64,000 bases of DNA. It comes from Arcanobacterium ihumii. Lineage in GTDB: Bacteria; Actinomycetota; Actinomycetes; Actinomycetales; Actinomycetaceae. The notes beneath the pieces are model-generated. The model searched no databases. It was given only the letters and a program-made list of their open reading frames with translations, and was not told where the DNA came from. Position numbers and translations under genes: made by a program. The DNA is taken from positions 62,001 through 126,000 of the forward strand of contig NZ_UWOS01000003.1 of assembly GCF_900604515.1 (NCBI RefSeq), in the 5' to 3' direction. The first letter of the stretch is position 1; the number at the start of each line of letters is the position of its first letter. This document shows, in pieces, positions 1-9,528 of the stretch.

Positions 1-669
1 GAAAAGGAAGAGATCGAGGAATACCTCGAGGAGATTTCGCGAGAATCGGATTCGCGAATTCGCCCCGCTTTCTGGCCAACCACCCACGATATCCTTACAC
101 CGTATATGCAGCGTGGAGGAATTCCAGCGTTTCATATCCGAGCAATTTTAGCGGCAATGGGTTCACCAACATGGGGAATCTATTCCGGTTATGAATTAGC
201 TGAGAACATTGCCCGTCCAGGTGCAGAGGAACAAATCGACAACGAAAAGTACGAATTCAAGGAACGAAACTACCAGGCTGCGGAGCACAACGGAATTGCG
301 AAATTGTTGCGTGATCTCAATGCAATTCGCGCCCAACACCCTTCTCTCAGGCGACTTCGGAACGTAACAATTCACCCCACTACCAACGAAAAAATCTTGT
401 GCTTCAGCAAGACGATTCGGCCAGAAGAAAATAACGGGCACGAAGACTCAGTTATCGTGGTCATCAACCTCGACCCGTACGCTTCACGTGATGCCACCAT
501 CAACCTTGACCTATCTGCATTGGGTGCTCAAGCACGCTGGGATGCAGGTGCCGTCTTGGAGGTACGCGACGAACTTTCGAACGAAACCTATCTTTGGAAC
601 GACCATCCTTATGTCCGGCTAGATCCACACGGCCGAGTAGCCCACATCCTCAACGTAAAGGTTCTTTAA
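1..669 (+). CDS. glgE: Maltosyltransferase GlgE, C-terminal part (cut by window edge)
   Basis: Alpha-1,4-glucan:maltose-1-phosphate maltosyltransferase extends glucan chains with maltose units from maltose-1-phosphate in the cytoplasm. The reading frame is open from base 1, so only about the last 222 residues are present. The stretch PTTHDILTPYMQRGGIPAFH followed by SPTWGIYSGYELAEN is characteristic of the GH13_3 GlgE family; the rest is the C-terminal beta-sandwich domain. The catalytic residues lie upstream of the window. The stop is 3 bases before treS, so translation is probably coupled. treS, mak and glgB follow in the same direction and complete the pathway, which supports the call strongly. 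Confidence 0.93.
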   Translation, partial: EKEEIEEYLEEISRESDSRIRPAFWPTTHDILTPYMQRGGIPAFHIRAILAAMGSPTWGIYSGYELAENIARPGAEEQIDNEKYEFKERNYQAAEHNGIAKLLRDLNAIRAQHPSLRRLRNVTIHPTTNEKILCFSKTIRPEENNGHEDSVIVVINLDPYASRDATINLDLSALGAQARWDAGAVLEVRDELSNETYLWNDHPYVRLDPHGRVAHILNVKVL

Positions 670-672
670 TTT

Positions 673-2475
673 ATGACGATTTCCGCCACAAATTTAACTC
701 ACCCTGCTCAGTCCAACCTAGCTATGCGATTAGGGAACGACGGCGCTGGTCTCAGCAACGATCCCGATTGGTTCCGTACCGCCGTTTTCTATGAGGTACT
801 TTTGCGCTCATTCAGCGATTCTACTGGTTCTGGTACTGGAGACATGCGTGGTTTGATTGATCGATTAGATTATCTCCAGTGGTTGGGCATCGATTGTTTG
901 TGGATTCCGCCATTCTATCCTTCACCGATGCGCGACGGAGGATATGACATTTCGGATTACACCGACGTCGATCCGAAGTACGGCTCACTTGCCGATTTTT
1001 CCGAGCTGGTAACAAAGGCTCACCAACGTGGTATCCGAATCATCATCGATCTGGTTGTCAACCATACCTCGGACCAACATCCGTGGTTTAAAGCCTCTCG
1101 CGAGAATCCTGATGGTCCGTATGGCGATTTCTACGTTTGGCGTGATACCAACGAGGACTACGCTGAAGCACGCGTTATCTTCGTTGACACGGAAGAATCG
1201 AATTGGACCCTAGATGCAGAGCGCCGTCAGTATTTCTGGCATCGTTTCTTTTCACATCAGCCAGATTTGAATTACGAAAATCCAGCTGTGCGCGATGTAA
1301 TTAAAGATGTCGTTCGATTCTGGTGCAAGTTCGGCATCGATGGATTCCGACTCGATGCAATTCCCTATCTTTTCGAAGAAGAGGGCACGAACTGCGAAAA
1401 CCTACCACAAACACATGCTTTCCTGGCTGAGTTGCGCGCGATGATCGACGCCGAATTTCCAGGTAGGATTTTGCTTGCAGAAGCTAATCAGTGGCCCGAA
1501 GACGTGGTTGCTTACTATGGAACGGACGAAGCTCCAGAATGCCATATGTGCTTCCACTTCCCCGTAATGCCACGGATTTTCTACGCTTTGCGTGACCAAA
1601 GGTCAACTGCAATTCGCGATATTCTCAATGCAACTCCGGCTATTCCCGCTGGTACTCAGTGGGGAACATTCTTACGCAACCATGATGAGCTCACTCTCGA
1701 AATGGTTTCAACCGAAGAACGCGAGCGCATGTATAGTTGGTACGCGGAAGATCCACGAATGCGAGCCAATGTGGGTATCCGACGCCGTCTTGCACCCCTA
1801 TTAGGTAACTCTCGTTCCGAAATCGAGTTAGCGCACGCTTTGTTACTATCTCTACCTGGTTCCCCTTGCCTCTACTACGGCGATGAGATTGGAATGGGCG
1901 ATAATATTTGGCTCAATGACCGAGATTCTGTCCGTACACCTATGCAATGGACCCCGGATCGCAATGGAGGATTCTCCGTTGCAGACCCGGGTCGGCTCAC
2001 CTTGCCGGTGGTTCAGTCCCTCGTATTTAACCATCAGTCAGTTAACGTAGAGTCCCAGCTATCACAGCCATCTTCTTTGCTTCACTGGGTCCGTAACCTG
2101 TTGGAGTTGCGTAAATCCTATCCGGTATTAGGAAGCGGTAGTTTCACTCTTTGTAATGCCGACGCCGAGTCCATCCTTAGTTTCGTCCGTTCAGATGCGC
2201 ATCAAACAATTTTGTGCGTGATGAATATGTCCCAAACTCCAGTAGCAACCACCCTCGATCTCAGCGCTTACGCAGGAAAAGCTGTAGCTGATATTGCGGG
2301 AGGTAATTCTTTCCCAACTATTCCAGCTGATGGTTCATATCCGCTGACGTTACCAGGTAGATCTTTCTACTGGCTCGTTATTTCTCAGTCGGAACCTGAT
2401 GTCCATCAGACGGAATCTCAGCCGGTTTCCATTTCGGATTCGGATCCTAATTCCCCGGTTGAGGAGTCACTCTAA
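673..2475 (+). CDS. treS: Trehalose synthase (maltose alpha-D-glucosyltransferase) TreS
   Basis: Interconverts trehalose and maltose in the cytoplasm and so feeds maltose to the maltokinase. The 600-residue protein is a GH13_16 enzyme. Visible motifs are DLVVNH (about 126-131), GFRLDAIPYL with nucleophile D228, LLAEANQWP with acid/base E270, and FLRNHDEL with D338. The C-terminal beta domain ends near 570 and is followed by a short Ser/Pro/Asp-rich tail. The protein is a stand-alone TreS; in some bacteria TreS is fused to maltokinase. The ATG lies 3 bases after the glgE stop, and the TAA overlaps the mak ATG by one base (TAATG). Length matches the family. Confidence 0.94.
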   Translation: MTISATNLTHPAQSNLAMRLGNDGAGLSNDPDWFRTAVFYEVLLRSFSDSTGSGTGDMRGLIDRLDYLQWLGIDCLWIPPFYPSPMRDGGYDISDYTDVDPKYGSLADFSELVTKAHQRGIRIIIDLVVNHTSDQHPWFKASRENPDGPYGDFYVWRDTNEDYAEARVIFVDTEESNWTLDAERRQYFWHRFFSHQPDLNYENPAVRDVIKDVVRFWCKFGIDGFRLDAIPYLFEEEGTNCENLPQTHAFLAELRAMIDAEFPGRILLAEANQWPEDVVAYYGTDEAPECHMCFHFPVMPRIFYALRDQRSTAIRDILNATPAIPAGTQWGTFLRNHDELTLEMVSTEERERMYSWYAEDPRMRANVGIRRRLAPLLGNSRSEIELAHALLLSLPGSPCLYYGDEIGMGDNIWLNDRDSVRTPMQWTPDRNGGFSVADPGRLTLPVVQSLVFNHQSVNVESQLSQPSSLLHWVRNLLELRKSYPVLGSGSFTLCNADAESILSFVRSDAHQTILCVMNMSQTPVATTLDLSAYAGKAVADIAGGNSFPTIPADGSYPLTLPGRSFYWLVISQSEPDVHQTESQPVSISDSDPNSPVEESL

Positions 2476-4001
2476 TGGCAACTCTCGCGCTTTCACGCTG
2501 CGTTTTACAGTCGGATGATTCCTTTGTGGAACAGTTAAATCGATGGTTGCCAAAGACCCGGTGGTTTACGGGCAATAAGTCTTTTCCTGAGGCAGTAATT
2601 ACCGAAGAGTTCCCACTCGGGGGCTCGGAAAATACTGCCGCCAAGCTCCTTATTGTTTCGAGCGGAGACACCCAATTCTTCGTCCCAGTAGTTTTGCGTC
2701 TAGGTTCCCAACTCGCCTCGGGCACTGTTTGGGACCATCAAGACGACGGCAATCTACCTAAGCTTGGACGAATCGCGACTATCTGTGCACCATTACCGCC
2801 TAATGCGTCGTCGTCATTTACCAAAACAGAACTGGCTACGCAGGCAAGTACCGTGGAGCAAGTCGCCTTGGTGAGTGTATTGGACGCTACCGATGATCCT
2901 TACGGGCAAGAATTACTGCTTAGGTGCTGCTTAGGTGACCTTGCAAACGAGGCACATATAGATCCACGCATTGAAACTCTTGCGTCGAAGCAGAATTCTA
3001 CGAAGATACCAGCGTTGAAGAATTTTCATCGACTCAATGCAGAGCAATCCAACACCTCTATCATCTACGAATTTAAAGAAGCAGATTCTCATGGATCAGA
3101 AGGGTTGATTGTTAAACTGCTTCGAATCGTTAATATCGGGGCTAATCCCGATATTGAATTACAAGCAGCTCTTGCAGGGCAGAATCCGCGCACGGTCCCA
3201 CTTCATTACGGTTCAGCACGTGTTCGCGCTTCTCATGGTTTAGGCTACGCGGATTTATTGGTGGGTCAAGAGCTACTTCGCGGCTGCGTCGATGCATGGC
3301 AAATGTTCCAGGCAGAATTGAATACGCCTTCATCTGAACCGAATGACCCTAACCTTATCCGTTCACTTGGGGCATTGAGTGCAGATTTTCATTCCCAATT
3401 ACGCGAATTATTTCCAACTGATGCACCTACGCCTGGTCGAAAAGCAGAAATTTATTCTACGTGGGTCGACCGTTGTAACGAGGCGATTGAAGCGGCACCA
3501 GAGCTAGCTGAATATCGATCAGAGATTCTCGGGCTATTTGATCGCGCAAGGAATATCAACTGGCCGGACCTCCAACGAGTCCACGGCGACTACCACCTTG
3601 GACAGGTCCTGTTCGTTCCACATCTTGGCTGGAGAGCAGTGGATTTTGAAGGTGAACCACTTCGGCCGCTCTTCCAGCGTTCACAAAGCGATTTATCGCT
3701 GCGCGATGTAGCCGGGATGTTACGTTCCTTCGACTATGCTGCAGGCGCCGTCGTTCTTAATGGGAAACCTGAAAACGTAGCGCGGGCTTGGGCGAAAAAT
3801 GCGCAAGCATTGTTTATGAGTGGTTACGGGGCACTTTCTAACGAGGAAGAACTCCTGCTCGGAGCTCTTATCCTTGAAAAAGCACTTTACGAAGTCGTCT
3901 ATGAAGCTACGTATCGGCCACGCTGGCTTACAATTCCTGTCCAAGCAGTCAAAGATATTTTCGTTTCGCGTAAATCTACCAGCGTAAATTCGTTACGTTG
4001 A
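2475..4001 (+). CDS. mak: Maltokinase (Mak/Pep2)
   Basis: Phosphorylates maltose with ATP to give maltose-1-phosphate, the GlgE donor. The 508-residue protein has the aminoglycoside-phosphotransferase-like kinase fold. The catalytic loop VHGDYHLGQVLF starts at about residue 369 (D372), and the metal-binding AVDFEGEPLRPL carries D390 and E392. Both are typical of Mak/Pep2. The N-terminal 90 residues form the cap region (LPKTRWFTGNK). The start overlaps the treS stop. The neighbours glgE, treS and glgB settle the substrate; on sequence alone other small kinases of the fold would be possible. No sign of truncation. Confidence 0.92.
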   Translation: MATLALSRCVLQSDDSFVEQLNRWLPKTRWFTGNKSFPEAVITEEFPLGGSENTAAKLLIVSSGDTQFFVPVVLRLGSQLASGTVWDHQDDGNLPKLGRIATICAPLPPNASSSFTKTELATQASTVEQVALVSVLDATDDPYGQELLLRCCLGDLANEAHIDPRIETLASKQNSTKIPALKNFHRLNAEQSNTSIIYEFKEADSHGSEGLIVKLLRIVNIGANPDIELQAALAGQNPRTVPLHYGSARVRASHGLGYADLLVGQELLRGCVDAWQMFQAELNTPSSEPNDPNLIRSLGALSADFHSQLRELFPTDAPTPGRKAEIYSTWVDRCNEAIEAAPELAEYRSEILGLFDRARNINWPDLQRVHGDYHLGQVLFVPHLGWRAVDFEGEPLRPLFQRSQSDLSLRDVAGMLRSFDYAAGAVVLNGKPENVARAWAKNAQALFMSGYGALSNEEELLLGALILEKALYEVVYEATYRPRWLTIPVQAVKDIFVSRKSTSVNSLR

Positions 4002-4027
4002 ACTCCGAAACATGGGAGACTTAAACC

Positions 4028-6208
4028 ATGAAACTGAACGCTATTACCGTCGCTCCAGAACTTCTTGAGGCAGTGTCTGAAGGAAGTTACCACGCACCAC
4101 ACGATGTGCTCGGTCCGCACTCGGACGGAGAAAACGTCACAGTCCGCGTGATTCGACAACTCGCTGATGCAGTGTCGATCGTGACTGCAGATGGGGAATT
4201 TTCGGCCGTACACGAAGCAAACGGAGTGTGGGTAGCGGTTATTCCAGGTGCTGACGTGCCTGATTATCGAGTGAGTGCAACCTACGGTGATGAGCCTCAA
4301 ATTTCCGACGACGGATACCGGTTTCTCCCCACCATCGGTAGCATGGATGAACACCTTTTCCGGGAAGGTCGCCACGAACGGCTCTGGGAGATGCTTGGAG
4401 CTCACACTCGCGAATACACTACCGAACTAGGAACAGTACACGGTACAAGTTTCAGTGTTTGGGCACCAAATGCACGTGCAGTTCGCGTTGTCGGTGATTT
4501 CAACGGCTGGAATGGTGTTGGTGCTTCAATGCGCGCCCTGGGTTCAACTGGGGTCTGGGAACTATTTATTCCAGGTGCCCAGGCAGGAGCACGCTACAAG
4601 TTCGAAATTCGTTATCAGGATGGCTCGTGGCATCAAAAGGCTGATCCGATGGCTCGTCGCACGGAGGTACCGCCATCAACGGCATCGATCATCACCGAAT
4701 CTGACTTCGAGTGGGATGATGCCAAGTGGATGAAGTCGCGTGCAGAAACTGACCCACATTCGGGTCCGGTTTCAATTTACGAAGTTCACTTGGGATCTTG
4801 GCGCACCGGTTTAAGTTACCGAGAAATCGCTGAGCAACTCATCGAACACGTTAAGCACTTGGGCTTTACGCACGTTGAATTCATGCCGGTTGCTGAGCAT
4901 CCATTTGGTCCTTCTTGGGGATACCAGGTAACGTCCTACTACGCCCCTACTTCTCGTTTCGGAAGCCCAGACGACTTCCGATACCTCATTGATGAACTCC
5001 ATAAAGCTGGAATCGGCGTCATTATGGACTGGGTTCCGGCCCACTTCCCTAAAGATTCTTGGGCACTCGCTCGCTTCGATGGTACGCCACTCTACGAGGA
5101 TCCCAACCCTTTGCGCGGAGAACAGCCTGACTGGGGAACTTACGTCTTCAACTTTGGTCGAAACGAGGTTCGTAACTTCTTGGTGGCGAATGCCCTTTAT
5201 TGGTTGGAAGAATTCCACATTGATGGCATTCGCGTTGATGCTGTTGCTTCGATGCTTTACTTGGACTACTCACGCGAAGCCGGAAAGTGGCAGCCAAATA
5301 TTTACGGCGGACGTGAAAACCTAGAAGCAATTTCGTTTATCCAAGAGGCAAATGCCACTGCATACCGTATTCAACCGGGTATTATGATGATCGCTGAAGA
5401 GTCTACCTCTTGGGGAGGAGTCACGGGTCTAACCGAAAATGGCGGACTTGGTTACGGCTTGAAGTGGAACATGGGCTGGATGAATGACACCCTTCGTTAC
5501 CTGCAGGAAAATCCTATTAACCGCCGCTGGCATCATGGCGAACTCACTTTCTCTTTGGTTTATGCGTTCTCCGAGCAGTTCCTCCTACCAATTTCTCATG
5601 ACGAGGTCGTGCACGGTAAGGGATCTTTGTACTCCAAGATGCCTGGTGATCATTGGCAAAAGCTTGCAGGGGTTCGACTTCTGTTTGGATATCAGTGGTC
5701 TCACCCTGGCAAGCAGTTGCTCTTCATGGGTCAAGAATTTGCTCAGATCGATGAGTGGAGCGATGGACATGGCCTGGATTGGTGGCTCACCGATAACCCC
5801 GCACACGATGGCGTTATGCAGTGTGTCAAAGCGCTGAACGACGTTTATAAGGAGCATCCGGCACTATGGTCAGATGATTTCAAAAACTCTGGCTTTGAGT
5901 GGATTGACGTTTCTGACGGTGATCACAACGTTCTTTCTTATCTCCGTAAATCCGCTGATGGATCCGAAGTCGTAGCAGTTATTTGCAACTTCGCTGGGGT
6001 TCCACACAACGACTATCGAGTTGGACTTCCAAGGCTCGGCGGTTGGAAAGAAATCTTCAATTCCGATGCAAAGGAATTCGGCGGCTCCGGCGTCGGAAAT
6101 ATGGGCAGAGTCGAAGCAAACGAAACGGCTTGGAACGGACGCCCGTATTCGGCCATTATGCAGCTTCCTCCTTATGGCGTGGTGTATCTCGAACCTGAAG
6201 AGATGTAA
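4028..6208 (+). CDS. glgB: 1,4-alpha-glucan branching enzyme GlgB
   Basis: Introduces alpha-1,6 branches into the glucan made by GlgE. The 726-residue protein has an N-terminal domain, a CBM48 domain (about 128-220, with [20 protein letters not shown]), the GH13_9 barrel and a C-terminal beta domain. Catalytic motifs are [23 protein letters not shown] (nucleophile D404), [10 protein letters not shown] (E457) and [15 protein letters not shown] (H524, D525). The upstream GGGAG at 4014-4018 supports this ATG. It closes the four-gene operon, and a strong intrinsic terminator follows 20 bases after the stop. Full family length. Confidence 0.96.
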   Translation: MKLNAITVAPELLEAVSEGSYHAPHDVLGPHSDGENVTVRVIRQLADAVSIVTADGEFSAVHEANGVWVAVIPGADVPDYRVSATYGDEPQISDDGYRFLPTIGSMDEHLFREGRHERLWEMLGAHTREYTTELGTVHGTSFSVWAPNARAVRVVGDFNGWNGVGASMRALGSTGVWELFIPGAQAGARYKFEIRYQDGSWHQKADPMARRTEVPPSTASIITESDFEWDDAKWMKSRAETDPHSGPVSIYEVHLGSWRTGLSYREIAEQLIEHVKHLGFTHVEFMPVAEHPFGPSWGYQVTSYYAPTSRFGSPDDFRYLIDELHKAGIGVIMDWVPAHFPKDSWALARFDGTPLYEDPNPLRGEQPDWGTYVFNFGRNEVRNFLVANALYWLEEFHIDGIRVDAVASMLYLDYSREAGKWQPNIYGGRENLEAISFIQEANATAYRIQPGIMMIAEESTSWGGVTGLTENGGLGYGLKWNMGWMNDTLRYLQENPINRRWHHGELTFSLVYAFSEQFLLPISHDEVVHGKGSLYSKMPGDHWQKLAGVRLLFGYQWSHPGKQLLFMGQEFAQIDEWSDGHGLDWWLTDNPAHDGVMQCVKALNDVYKEHPALWSDDFKNSGFEWIDVSDGDHNVLSYLRKSADGSEVVAVICNFAGVPHNDYRVGLPRLGGWKEIFNSDAKEFGGSGVGNMGRVEANETAWNGRPYSAIMQLPPYGVVYLEPEEM

Positions 6209-6228
6209 AAATCTTCAAGCCTTGATTG

Positions 6229-6288
6229 AGGTGGGTGGCGGTTCCCATCGATTGCTTCGGAGCATCGGGAACCGCCACCCACCTTTTA
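6229..6288 (+). terminator. Intrinsic terminator of the glgE-treS-mak-glgB operon
   Basis: The arm AGGTGGGTGGCGGTTCCC (6229-6246) pairs with GGGAACCGCCACCCACCT (6267-6284). The loop region can add a further short inner stem, TGCT-TCGG-AGCA. TTTT follows at once. It lies between glgB and the lacI-type gene, which separates their transcription. Confidence 0.88.
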
Positions 6289-6302
6289 TCGCTCTGCAAA
6301 AA

Positions 6303-6341
6303 ATTGCAAAAATCGCAATATTTTTCTGAAAACGCTATAGT
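6303..6341 (+). promoter_or_regulatory. Possible promoter/operator of the LacI-family gene
   Basis: A TATAGT box at 6336-6341 lies about 70 bases before the ATG. Just upstream is the inverted repeat ATTGC-N7-GCAAT (6303-6319), which would overlap a -35 position. The -35 itself is poor. An autoregulatory operator is plausible, but the evidence is only the small repeat. Confidence 0.25.
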
Positions 6342-6407
6342 TAAAGGTGAGTTTCTAAATCGAGACTTAGTTAAAGTGCCATCAATTCAAAGTCGAAAGA
6401 AGATCTC

Positions 6408-7421
6408 ATGGCTAACCGAATTCGCCTTGCAGATGTGGCGAAACAAGCAGATGTTTCAACGGCTACAGTTTCGCGCGTATTAAACGACAAAAATTCCGTG
6501 GCATTAGAAACTCGGCAAGCAGTATTAACCGCTCTTGACCTGCTGGGCTACGAACGCCCCGAGCGTCTGCGCGAGCGCAATGGCGGATTGATCGGCCTAG
6601 TTCTTCCAGAACTCACAAACCCAATCTTCCCAATTTTTGCTCAATATCTCCAAGCCTCGATGGTCATGTACGACTACACTCCCCTCTTGGGAGCACACGA
6701 AGCAGGCGGAAGTACCGAAGATGCATACATAGACGCAATGCTCGAACAACACGTTGCTGGATTTATCTTCGTATCCGGTCTCCACGCAGACAGTACCGCT
6801 AGTCTCGATCGCTACCACCGAATCAGAGCACGCAATATCCCCTACGTTACGATTAACGGCCATAATCCCAATCTAGATGCTCCCGATTTCTCTGCCGACG
6901 ATGCCTCAGCAGTTAATCAAGCCCTGCGCCACCTCATCTCCCAAGGCCATTCACGAATAGGACTGGCAACCGGTCAGCTTCGCTTTCTCCCCGCTCAGGC
7001 AAAATCAGATGCCTTTAAAGACGCTATGAAGGCTCTTCTCCCAGATACTTCTGCACCTCAAGCAAATACTTTGTTTACAGTCGAAGGTGGGTATGCAGCC
7101 GCTCAGGAGCTCATTGCTCAAGGCTGCACCGCAATCATCTGTGCTTCAGACGTCATGGCTCTTGGAGTAATCCGCTATTGTCACTCCGTTGGACTCGATG
7201 TGCCACGCGATATCTCGGTCGTGGGATACGACGATTCCCCATTTATCGCTTTCACGCATCCACCGCTAACTACCCTTCGCCAACCGGTTAAGGCAATCTG
7301 TGGAGCTGCCGTCACTACCTTACTTTCAATGATCAACGATCGCACCACCATAAGCAACCCAATGAAGTTTGCACCTGAGCTCATCGTCCGCGAGTCAACT
7401 GGCTTAGCACAAAGCAAATAA
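6408..7421 (+). CDS. LacI-family transcriptional regulator
   Basis: A DNA-binding sugar-responsive regulator of 337 residues. The N-terminal helix-turn-helix and hinge helix (IRLADVAKQADVSTATVSRV, then LNDKNSVALETRQAV; residues 5-40) are textbook LacI. They are followed by the type-1 periplasmic-binding-like effector domain (GLIGLVLPELTNPIFP onward, with SVVGYDDSPFIAFTHPPLTT near the C-terminus). AGAAGA upstream acts as a weak ribosome site. It stands alone between the glucan operon terminator and a convergent gene. Position suggests control of maltose, trehalose or glucan metabolism, but neither effector nor targets can be read from the sequence. Confidence 0.9.
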   Translation: MANRIRLADVAKQADVSTATVSRVLNDKNSVALETRQAVLTALDLLGYERPERLRERNGGLIGLVLPELTNPIFPIFAQYLQASMVMYDYTPLLGAHEAGGSTEDAYIDAMLEQHVAGFIFVSGLHADSTASLDRYHRIRARNIPYVTINGHNPNLDAPDFSADDASAVNQALRHLISQGHSRIGLATGQLRFLPAQAKSDAFKDAMKALLPDTSAPQANTLFTVEGGYAAAQELIAQGCTAIICASDVMALGVIRYCHSVGLDVPRDISVVGYDDSPFIAFTHPPLTTLRQPVKAICGAAVTTLLSMINDRTTISNPMKFAPELIVRESTGLAQSK

Positions 7422-7460
7422 AATTGTGGTTCATGCCCAGTCGAAGAGCATGAACCACAA
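7417..7460 (-). terminator. Hairpin between convergent lacI-type and trx/TPR genes
   Basis: TTGTGGTTCATGC (7424-7436) pairs perfectly with GCATGAACCACAA (7448-7460). On the minus strand the stem is followed by TTTTATTT, so it fits a terminator for the trx/TPR operon. On the plus strand there is no U-tract, though it may still help end the lacI-type transcript. Confidence 0.6.
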
Positions 7461-7515
7461 CGAAAATCCGCACAGAGAACTGGTTACCTCAAGGTCAAAG
7501 TTCTTTTTCAAGACG

Positions 7516-8511
7516 CTAGAATAGAGCGTTAGTCAAAGCTTTACGGGCGGTCTTAACTAATTCTGTATGGATACCTACCACGTCGAATAACTCAATTAGG
7601 CGCTTTCGAACAGTTTCTCGTGCTTCCCCATCGGTATCACGGATAACATCGAGCAACCGCCCAAAAGCCGCATCCGGCCGCCCATAGGCCGTTTCTACAT
7701 CCGCCGCATTCAGATGCTTATCGATCTCTCTCAGCGAGCAATCCCTAGCAGCCTCCAACACAGCTTGGGCTCCTTCTGAGCTGCCTTCCGGATTGATGAA
7801 ATTAACTCGCTGCATAAGCTCAACCTGGCGCAAGGAAGTAAGTGCATCACTATCGCCTGGATTTTCTTTCAAAGCTTGAGAAAAAGCGGCGTGAGCTCCT
7901 TCTAGGTCTCCATTGTGTAGCGCGGTTTGACCCTCTTGGTGCAGTGGAGGTAGCTCAGGTTCAGGTTCCACATCGGAATCTTGCCCATCTAGCACCCCGG
8001 TGATCCCGTAGCCAGTGGCAGCTTCGAGCAACTTCGAAACGGTATTGTCGATTTCTTCACGTGCAGGCAAACCTTGGAAAAGTGGAATTGGTTGTCCTTG
8101 CAGCACAGCAACCGTCGCAGGTACACCGGTAATTCCGAACATCGAAGTTAGCTCGCGTTCTGAATCTGTCGAAATTAATCCAACCTGCACACGCCCCCGC
8201 AAGTTCTTTGCAATCTCTGAAAGCTGAGTGACCAAGGTTTGTGAGTTTTCAGAACGATCTGAGTGGAAAACAAATATCACCGGCAAATGCATCGAGTTTT
8301 TAAGGATCTGCTCAATGTTCTTGGACGTAACCTCAACGATGAAAGGTCCCGAAACCGTCGTCGGTGTTGCCTCAGCTACTCCTTCCGATCCTCCAGCATC
8401 AGTTACGCCAGTACCACGAGAAGTACCGGTGACCGATGTAGTTGGAGTTGAACGCAATGCGGATAGATCAACAGCGCCTCGCAATGAGCTTACAGAAAAT
8501 CCTTCGTTCAC
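7516..8511 (-). CDS. Thioredoxin-like/TPR co-chaperone (YbbN/CnoX family) without CXXC
   Basis: The 331-residue protein has an N-terminal tail with the actinobacterial motif SLRGAVDLSALRS, a Ser/Thr/Gly-rich linker, a thioredoxin fold (about 57-165) and C-terminal TPR-like helices (about 190-331). The family acts as redox-linked holdases or co-chaperones in the cytoplasm. The position of the WCxxC active site reads FHSDRSENS (about 82-90), so it has no redox cysteines there; the cis-Pro loop GITGVPATVAV remains. M. tuberculosis has a thioredoxin-like gene near glgB and glgE (Rv1324), so the neighbourhood is conserved. It is the last gene after the lipoprotein, 3 bases downstream. Confidence 0.82.
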   Translation of the reverse strand: MNEGFSVSSLRGAVDLSALRSTPTTSVTGTSRGTGVTDAGGSEGVAEATPTTVSGPFIVEVTSKNIEQILKNSMHLPVIFVFHSDRSENSQTLVTQLSEIAKNLRGRVQVGLISTDSERELTSMFGITGVPATVAVLQGQPIPLFQGLPAREEIDNTVSKLLEAATGYGITGVLDGQDSDVEPEPELPPLHQEGQTALHNGDLEGAHAAFSQALKENPGDSDALTSLRQVELMQRVNFINPEGSSEGAQAVLEAARDCSLREIDKHLNAADVETAYGRPDAAFGRLLDVIRDTDGEARETVRKRLIELFDVVGIHTELVKTARKALTNALF

Positions 8512-8514
8512 GAA

Positions 8515-9528
8515 TTAACCTTCTTTCGTTACAGCGAGCAAAGTGGGTACAGAAGCTCCCAATACCTTCACCGTCTTATCTTTAGCGTCCTTTGGCGGAA
8601 CATAGAACGCCACCAGCACCGAATACTGTGCAACAACCGGCTTATCTACGTCAACCACTGCATTGTTTGCGTCTTGACTGAACATCGCACCGATATCACT
8701 TCGCAGTTTGACGATGGCACCCGGCTTCGTTTTATTCAGGTAAAGGCTGTAAGCCATTTCGTTAACGATCAACAAGCCACCGTCCTCAGTTGAAACCGCT
8801 TGGATTCCATGCGAGCCAGGAGCAAAGTTCGTCTGAACAGTACCGTTATCTGCAATCGCCTGAGCTAAGCTGTCTTGTTGCTTAGAAATCTGAGTAAAAA
8901 GCGGATCTCCGGCAGAAAAAGGAATCGACGTGATCTGGCGACTCTTGTTGTACTCAACATAACCGTTGATCACCGAGTTTGGATCCACTGCAAACTTGGT
9001 GGGGTCATCCACAAGTTTACCCGTCTGGTTCGAGAGGCTCGCCTTCAGCTTAGGAGCTTGAGCATCTGGGAAGATCTGAACCTGCCCCCACAGCTGATAT
9101 TGCGCACGCGCATCTGTTTGTGACCACACCGTCAAAGATGGCAGGTTCTGCTGTTCAGTTGGAGCGGCAACCGTCATTAGAGTACGAGGAAATGCCGCGC
9201 CCGAGGACACAGGAACTGCTTTTTCGTCTACGACGACGGGAGGCATCTTGTAGCCGTCACCCAGAATCTTCTTCAATCGGTAACGTGCCTCGCGGTATTG
9301 GCGAATCGGTTCACCAAACCGATTCCCAAGTTTATTGACGTCAAGGGCAGCATCCGCCTCGGCAACATTTTTCTTCACCTCACCGGCTATTTTCTTGTAT
9401 GAATCTTCAGAAATGATGATCTCAACCGCCTTAGATGCTGAAGGTGCAGGAGGTTCAAGGTTCGCAGAACAGGCCGACAACGCAAGCATAGCGGTAACTA
9501 CACAGGCAAATATTTTCTTTTTATGCAT
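8515..9528 (-). CDS. Putative lipoprotein of unknown function
   Basis: Not recognised. From the ATG at 9528 the protein has 337 residues and a clear lipoprotein signal: MHKKK, a hydrophobic stretch, then the lipobox LSAC with Cys20. It should be anchored on the outer face of the membrane. The mature part has a charged helical segment (GEPIRQYREARYRLKKILGD) and then a mixed, mostly beta-rich region with no catalytic motif that I can name. Another ATG at 9546 would add MKAVRR. The start overlaps the 3' end of the two-TM gene by 8 bases, so the two are translationally linked and probably act together at the envelope. Confidence 0.75.
   Translation of the reverse strand: MHKKKIFACVVTAMLALSACSANLEPPAPSASKAVEIIISEDSYKKIAGEVKKNVAEADAALDVNKLGNRFGEPIRQYREARYRLKKILGDGYKMPPVVVDEKAVPVSSGAAFPRTLMTVAAPTEQQNLPSLTVWSQTDARAQYQLWGQVQIFPDAQAPKLKASLSNQTGKLVDDPTKFAVDPNSVINGYVEYNKSRQITSIPFSAGDPLFTQISKQQDSLAQAIADNGTVQTNFAPGSHGIQAVSTEDGGLLIVNEMAYSLYLNKTKPGAIVKLRSDIGAMFSQDANNAVVDVDKPVVAQYSVLVAFYVPPKDAKDKTVKVLGASVPTLLAVTKEG

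Noticed and set aside
3899-4405. 168-codon open frame on the minus strand across the mak-glgB junction
   Set aside because: It is antisense to two clear genes, spans their boundary, shows no domain and has no ribosome site. Long antisense frames are expected at this base composition.
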